A stretch of DNA of 64,000 nt from contig CALCMD010000038.1 in NCBI GenBank assembly GCA_937965795.1, positions 13,161 to 77,160 on the forward strand, in the 5' to 3' direction. Positions 60,657 through 64,000 of the stretch are shown here, one piece after another. The notes below the pieces were generated by a model. That model saw nothing but the letters and a program-made list of their open reading frames with translations. It was not told where the DNA came from and ran no database searches. Both the position numbers and the translations under genes were made by a program. The number at the start of each line of letters is the position of its first letter. Positions within the stretch are counted from its first letter, which is position 1. The stretch comes from an uncultured Lachnospiraceae bacterium (GTDB lineage Bacteria > Bacillota > Clostridia > Lachnospirales > Lachnospiraceae).

Positions 60657-60665
60657 GGATTTTCC

Positions 60666-60923
60666 TCATACTCCCTCCGGTATTTCCATCTGTTTGGTAA
60701 GCCGTCGTTTCTGCTCCAATGCCTGCCGGTCTAAGACCAGTATACCGGAAATTGCCTGCGCCCCCTTATAGGTATACTTATTGTCATTGTCATAAAGCCA
60801 GTCCATAAAAAAAGAAAACAGCAGGGCCACAGCCAAAACGGGCGCTGCTGTATACAGAACTTTTTTCCGTTTCCTCCATAAGAACCAGCCGCCCGCAAGC
60901 AGCAGATTTCTTTCTTCCTCTAA
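60666..60923 (-). pseudogene. N-terminal remnant of a sensor histidine kinase
   Basis: An open frame of 85 codons with no clear ATG; it starts just after the regulator's ancestral stop. It codes for a short charged N-terminus, one membrane segment (VLYTAAPVLAVALLFSFFM), then DWLYDNDNKYTYKGAQAISG and a stop 30 codons later. I recall this DNDNKYT...Q-ISGxL pattern from the extracellular start of Lachnospiraceae membrane histidine kinases of the 7TMR type. The rest of the kinase is missing. The last 20 residues may be fused foreign or scrambled sequence. Confidence 0.55.
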
Positions 60924-60929
60924 CCCTCC

Positions 60930-61644
60930 TCACCCATTTTCAAATTGAAACCGTACCAGCGCCGCCGCCACTTCGCTGCGCTTTCTGCGGCTGATAGAAA
61001 GCCTGTCGCCATTGGTCAGAACAGCACGGGAGTCCTCTATCCGCTGCACGAATTGCATATTAATCACCAGTCCTTTATCCACACACAAAGCGGTAATCAC
61101 TAAGCAATGGCGATGTCAAACGCTCAAACGTCATATGTGTATTTGTGGTTAGCACCGTATCCTTACCATGAATCTCAATGCGGCGGTTGGCCGTCGCAAC
61201 ATAATAAATTTTAGAAAAGGGTAAGCTGACTTTCTGTCTGCCAATCATCATTTCCAGACGTCTCTTGGAAAGTTCTATGCGCTCAATACATTCCGGCATA
61301 GCCTCGCAGATACTTTCCATGCTCACTGGCTTCAGCAAATACCGCCATGCACGCAGGCGAAAACCCTCTGCCATAAAATAGGGACTTCTGCTCAGAAAAA
61401 TCACCAGACACTGTGGATCTACGCTGCGCAGACGTTCGGCGGTCTCTACGCCGCTCATTCCATCCATGTAAATGTCCATAAAGCACAGGTCAAACCGCTC
61501 AGGCTCCACAGCAGACAGAAATTCTTCACCACTTTTAAAATGTTTGATCTGCAACATAAAATCATAGCGTTTCATATATTCTGTTAAAAGTTCTACCAGC
61601 AGTTCGCAGTCCTGCTCTAAATCCTCGACAATCGCAAGATTCAT
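60930..61644 (-). pseudogene. LytTR response regulator, frameshifted near the C-terminus
   Basis: The intact part is 61075-61644 (189 aa): receiver domain with IVEDLEQD, phosphoacceptor in FMDIYMDG (about residue 54), FLSRS and LLKPVS, then the start of a LytTR DNA-binding domain (KVSLPFSKIYYVATANRRIE). It ends early at YRFVCG. Another frame then continues with DKGLVINMQFVQRIEDS and LTNGDRLSISRRKRSEV to 60930, a normal LytTR end. The break is at GTGTGTG (61081-61087); one extra GT restores the frame. Real mutation, phase switch or sequencing error are all possible. Confidence 0.75.
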
Positions 61645-61688
61645 TCCAACATCTCCTAACTCAACGGTTTTTCAGTCCATTTACCTTT

Positions 61689-61717
61689 ATACTATCATTT
61701 TTATCTCATTTGAGCAA
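61689..61717 (-). promoter_or_regulatory. Possible promoter of the response regulator
   Basis: Minus strand TTGCTC (61717-61712), 17-base spacer, TAGTAT (61694-61689). The -35 lies inside the first TTTGAGCAATAT repeat. Confidence 0.45.
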
Positions 61718-61765
61718 TATTTTTTTTACATCTGAGTTCTATTATCTTGTTCTTTTGAGCAATAT
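61709..61765. promoter_or_regulatory. Direct operator-like repeats TTTGAGCAATAT
   Basis: Identical 12-base repeats at 61709-61720 and 61754-61765, 45 bases apart, in the gap between the divergent response regulator and XRE genes. The first overlaps the -35 of the regulator promoter; the second overlaps the TATAAT (61763-61768) before the XRE gene. Likely binding sites of the XRE protein. Confidence 0.6.
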
Positions 61766-61768
61766 AAT
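61763..61768 (+). promoter_or_regulatory. -10 box of the XRE gene
   Basis: TATAAT 23 bases before the ATG. No good -35 is visible at 17 bases, so an activator or a weak promoter is expected. Confidence 0.5.
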
Positions 61769-61790
61769 AACAATAAAGCGGAGGGTTAAT

Positions 61791-62096
61791 ATGGATGTGA
61801 TTAAAAAAATTGATGATTTAATGAAGGAACGACACTGGTCAGATTACAAGCTAGCGATAGAATCCGGTTTATCTTCTTCTACGATTGCGAATATTCACCG
61901 CAGAAATACTGTACCGTCGATCTCTACTCTCGAAGCCATATGTTCTGCCTTCGGAATAACGTTAGCGCAATTCTTTTCGGACAATAATTTTAGCGTTCAA
62001 TTGAACAGCGAGCAGTTGGAATTATTTAATCGGTGGATCTATTTAACGGAAAATCAGAAACGACTGATCTACGAGCTGATAAAAGAAATGAGATAA
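61791..62096 (+). CDS. XRE-family transcriptional regulator
   Basis: 101 aa from the ATG at 61791 (GGAGGG 5 bases upstream); an upstream ATG in frame is before the promoter. HTH_3 domain at about residues 4-62 (MKERHWSDYKLAIESG, SSTIANIHRR, STLEAICSAFGITLAQFF), then a short C-terminal helix (LTENQKRLIYELIKEM). Divergent from the decayed LytTR system and likely autoregulatory through the direct repeats. Confidence 0.85.
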   Translation: MDVIKKIDDLMKERHWSDYKLAIESGLSSSTIANIHRRNTVPSISTLEAICSAFGITLAQFFSDNNFSVQLNSEQLELFNRWIYLTENQKRLIYELIKEMR

Positions 62097-62216
62097 TATG
62101 GCGCTATGGAACCTTGTCTTTACTATGATATAAGAAACCCCCTGCGAACAGCGCAGATTTGATTTAGCAGCATAAATAAATTTTATACCAAGAGCCGGAA
62201 TTTTCGTAGTCCCGGC

Positions 62217-62339
62217 TCATATCGTTTCATTCAGATATTCTCCAACCGGGGATGTATGATACTGTTTCTTGATCTCAATGATGCAAGTCTCTTTCATTCT
62301 TTTCATTATAGCTGCCTTTTTTTCATTTTGCAGATACAT
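62217..62339 (-). CDS. Possible 40-aa peptide or gene fragment
   Basis: Frame MYLQNEKKAAIMKRMKETCI, then IEIKKQYHTSPVGEYLNETI, with a stop inside the 62192-62218 hairpin. An alternative ATG 11 codons in has AAGGCAG upstream. Amino-acid content is protein-like (Lys/Glu-rich), but no family is recognised; may be a C-terminal leftover. Confidence 0.2.
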   Translation of the reverse strand: MYLQNEKKAAIMKRMKETCIIEIKKQYHTSPVGEYLNETI

Positions 62340-62353
62340 TACATAAACAAAAG

Positions 62354-62393
62354 AGGGACCCTTCACTCAGTAAATTTGAATGAAATGATCCCT
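62354..62393 (-). terminator. Terminator after the MATE gene
   Basis: Minus strand AGGGA...TCCCT with inner TTCA/TGAA and TCA/TGA pairs, then CTTTTG. Imperfect stem. Confidence 0.5.
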
Positions 62394-62431
62394 GATTTTC
62401 ATGTAAATTGTACTTGGTTTCGTACTACATA

Positions 62432-63787
62432 TTATACTTTATTTTTTCTGATTCTCTTTAAGAACAAATATCCAACCAGACATGCAAGCATTTCTGTAAT
62501 TGGAAATGCCCACCAGATCAACGAAACGCTCATCTGACCATTTCTAACAAAAACGGAAAATATTCCTGCCAGTGGCAATATAAAAACAAGCTGTCTCAGG
62601 AGCGAAATAACCAATGATTCCAAACCTCTGTCCAGAGCCTGATAAATCCCCTGATAAGCTACATTAATTCCTGCAAAGATAAAGCTAACTGAAATGACTC
62701 TCATCGCACTGATAAAATACTCCCGTGACTGCCCGGCATGAAACAAGGTTGCAAATGCTCCAGGGAAAATTTCCGTAATTGCTGCGCCTATAATCATAAG
62801 TACAAGCGTATAAAAAAGTCCATATTTAATTCCATCCTGGATTCTCTTTCTGCTACGCATTCCATAGGCAAACGCAAGGATCGGTGTGATCGCATCTCTC
62901 AGCCCAAAAGCAAGGAACAGAACGAATTGCTGTACTTTATAAAACAGACCATATGCTGTCTGAGCAGATGGATTAAATTTCAGGATCAGGTTCATTACAT
63001 ATACCATAATGGACATGAAAGCCTGTGCAATGATTGCCGGAAGTCCAATCACATAAATTTCTTTTATAATGCCTGCATTCGGCTTCATATACTTCATTCC
63101 ATGTGCAAATTCCTTATTCCGTTTCATATGAAAAATAAACAGTAATACTGCTGATGCGACCTGACCGATCACTGTAGCATAAGCCGCGCCTTTTACACCC
63201 ATTTCCGGAACCGGACCAATTCCATAAATCATGATTGGATCAAGAATCATATTCACAACTGCCCCAACTACCTGTCCAATGGTAGAATAAAGTGATCGTC
63301 CTGTTGCCTGCAATAACTTTTCAAACAAAGAAAAGAACAGGATTCCAAAAGAAATCACACAGCATATTCTCAGATAGCTGCTTCCCATTGCAAGTACTTC
63401 CGTATCCACTGTCTGTGATGAAATATAGGCTTTTACACCAAAGATTCCAAACAGCAAACAGACTGCATAAATGATCACACCCAGAAAAAGACTGTTGCCT
63501 GCAACTTTTGCAGCCTTTTCACGGTTCCCCTGTCCCAGTGTCCTGGCAAGAAGCGCATTGGTTCCAACACCTGTACCGATTCCGACTGCAACCATAAGCA
63601 TCTGGACGGGAAATACCAGAGTAAGCGCATTTAATGCTGCTTCACTGCCCACTCTCATATTTCCGACGAAGGCACTGTCTACAATATTATAGACGGCCTG
63701 TAACGCCATAGATAAGATCATCGGAACTCCCATCTGGATCATCAGCCTATTTACCGGCATCTCCTTCATCTTGTTACTCTTTTCCAT
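62432..63787 (-). CDS. MATE family efflux transporter
   Basis: 451 aa, 12 membrane segments. MATE motifs: MPVNRLMIQMGVPMILSMAL, VDSAFVGNMRVGSEAALNAL, TNALLARTLGQGNREKA and GLRDAITPILAFAYGMRS. Exports cationic drugs or metabolites using a sodium or proton gradient. The ATG at 63787 follows AGGAGG by 11 bases; an upstream frame reads through the dispersed leader element and is rejected. Base composition is more A+T-rich than the core genes. Confidence 0.9.
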   Translation of the reverse strand: MEKSNKMKEMPVNRLMIQMGVPMILSMALQAVYNIVDSAFVGNMRVGSEAALNALTLVFPVQMLMVAVGIGTGVGTNALLARTLGQGNREKAAKVAGNSLFLGVIIYAVCLLFGIFGVKAYISSQTVDTEVLAMGSSYLRICCVISFGILFFSLFEKLLQATGRSLYSTIGQVVGAVVNMILDPIMIYGIGPVPEMGVKGAAYATVIGQVASAVLLFIFHMKRNKEFAHGMKYMKPNAGIIKEIYVIGLPAIIAQAFMSIMVYVMNLILKFNPSAQTAYGLFYKVQQFVLFLAFGLRDAITPILAFAYGMRSRKRIQDGIKYGLFYTLVLMIIGAAITEIFPGAFATLFHAGQSREYFISAMRVISVSFIFAGINVAYQGIYQALDRGLESLVISLLRQLVFILPLAGIFSVFVRNGQMSVSLIWWAFPITEMLACLVGYLFLKRIRKNKV

Positions 63788-63819
63788 TTTGTTATCATCC
63801 TCCTTTTTTTCTGCGCCTC

Positions 63820-63858
63820 GAACCTGCCACTGGCCGTTTCTTACGGATGCTTTGCAAC
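63820..63858 (-). repeat. Dispersed leader element, copy 3
   Basis: Minus strand: GTTGCAAAGCATCCGTAAG then AAACGGCCAGTGGCAGGTTC, ending about 32 bases before the MATE start. Nearly the same as copy 1 (36.7 kb) over GTTGC-AAGCATCCG-AAGAA and GGCAGGTTC. Directly follows a hairpin with a 7-T run. Confidence 0.55.
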
Positions 63859-63861
63859 AAA

Positions 63862-63993
63862 AAAAGTGTGAACTTATCATATAAGCTGGACTTACGCTGA
63901 TAAGCTACACACTTTTGCTTGCAAATATAATTTAAGAAATAAAAAACAAGCAGACAAAACTGGATCTACGCTGGTTTGCTACTCGTTTGTTTG
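63862..63993 (-). other. Two tandem hairpins with conserved loops upstream of the MATE gene
   Basis: Hairpin A (63862-63916): 9-bp outer stem AAAAGTGTG/CACACTTTT, inner stem CTTATCA/TGATAAG. Hairpin B (about 63944-63993): different stem bases but the same plan. Both carry CTGGAYYTACGCTG in the apical part and CTA (within GCTAC) as a 3' internal-loop strand on the plus strand. Repeat pitch is 74 bases; 18 of 23 conserved-core bases are identical. On the minus strand each is followed by a T-run, like a terminator. More copies may lie beyond the window. Confidence 0.5.
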
Positions 63994-64000
63994 TAATTAT

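Larger units (their letters stand above)
62097..62431. other. A+T-rich gap with hairpins
   Basis: Between the XRE and MATE genes. Holds the GAGCCGG/CCGGCTC hairpin (62192-62218), a short minus-strand reading frame (62217-62339) and the MATE terminator (62354-62393). Nothing else recognisable. Confidence 0.4.

Noticed and set aside
62256..62537. 93-codon plus-strand frame
   Set aside because: Runs antisense into the MATE C-terminus and has a hydrophobic, low-quality translation.
63862..64000. Start of a CRISPR array
   Set aside because: The two repeats have different stems and a 74-base pitch with only 18 of 23 core bases alike; CRISPR repeats would be near identical.
1..64000. tRNA or rRNA genes
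   Set aside because: No cloverleaf with T-arm GTTCGA-type sequence or rRNA signature was seen in the intergenic gaps.

Overview
The window looks like chromosome from a Gram-positive, anaerobic Clostridia member of the Lachnospiraceae type. This rests on CdaA-CdaR, ComF, RecD2, a standalone TrpB2, choline-binding-type cell-wall repeats, strong Gram-positive Shine-Dalgarno sites and sigma-A-like promoters. Genus cannot be resolved from the sequence alone. Almost everything is on the minus strand.

Region 1 (1-38.6 kb) is a large surface-polysaccharide locus. A minus-strand run of tightly packed or overlapping genes starts at a promoter near 30.06 kb and continues to about 7.36 kb. It holds GT2 glycosyltransferases, a Wzm/Wzt-type ABC exporter, UDP-galactopyranose mutase (glf) beside a GlfT2-like galactofuranosyltransferase, three polysaccharide pyruvyl transferase domains, two FrhB (F420-hydrogenase beta) family domains (one fused to a pyruvyl transferase), several polytopic GT-C-like proteins and an LPG-synthase-type flippase domain. 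A Wzx-type flippase and a MORN-repeat lipoprotein follow, each with its own 17-bp-spaced promoter, then a nucleotide-sugar dehydrogenase and more glycosyltransferases to the left edge. ugd is divergent at 30.2 kb. Between it and the convergent block at 33.3-38.6 kb (two GT2, an initiating sugar-phosphate transferase, two membrane proteins) sits a complete IS3-family element, inserted in the loop of what was a bidirectional terminator.

Region 2 (38.7-42.4 kb) is a divergent pair of secreted cell-wall enzymes with the same binding repeats: an N-acetylmuramoyl-L-alanine amidase and an L,D-transpeptidase. Region 3 (42.5-53 kb) is housekeeping: a 59-aa zinc-ribbon protein, an HPr-like protein, cdaR/cdaA, two membrane proteins, comF, recD2, mreB, a DUF3877-like gene and trpB2. 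Region 4 (53-58.1 kb) is a phosphatidylethanolamine operon (PAP2, flippase-like, pssA, psd), a nitroreductase and an SDR. Region 5 (58.1-64 kb) has a phosphoribosyltransferase-like gene with a codB-like permease, a decayed LytTR two-component system (frameshifted regulator, truncated sensor), a divergent XRE regulator with a duplicated operator-like repeat, and a MATE exporter whose upstream region carries two tandem hairpins with conserved loops.

Points to re-examine: the pyruvyl transferase/FrhB fusion in a galactofuranose locus; the IS inside a terminator loop; a leader element shared by three unrelated genes; the tandem conserved-loop hairpins at the right edge; and the eroded two-component system with intact-looking operator repeats.
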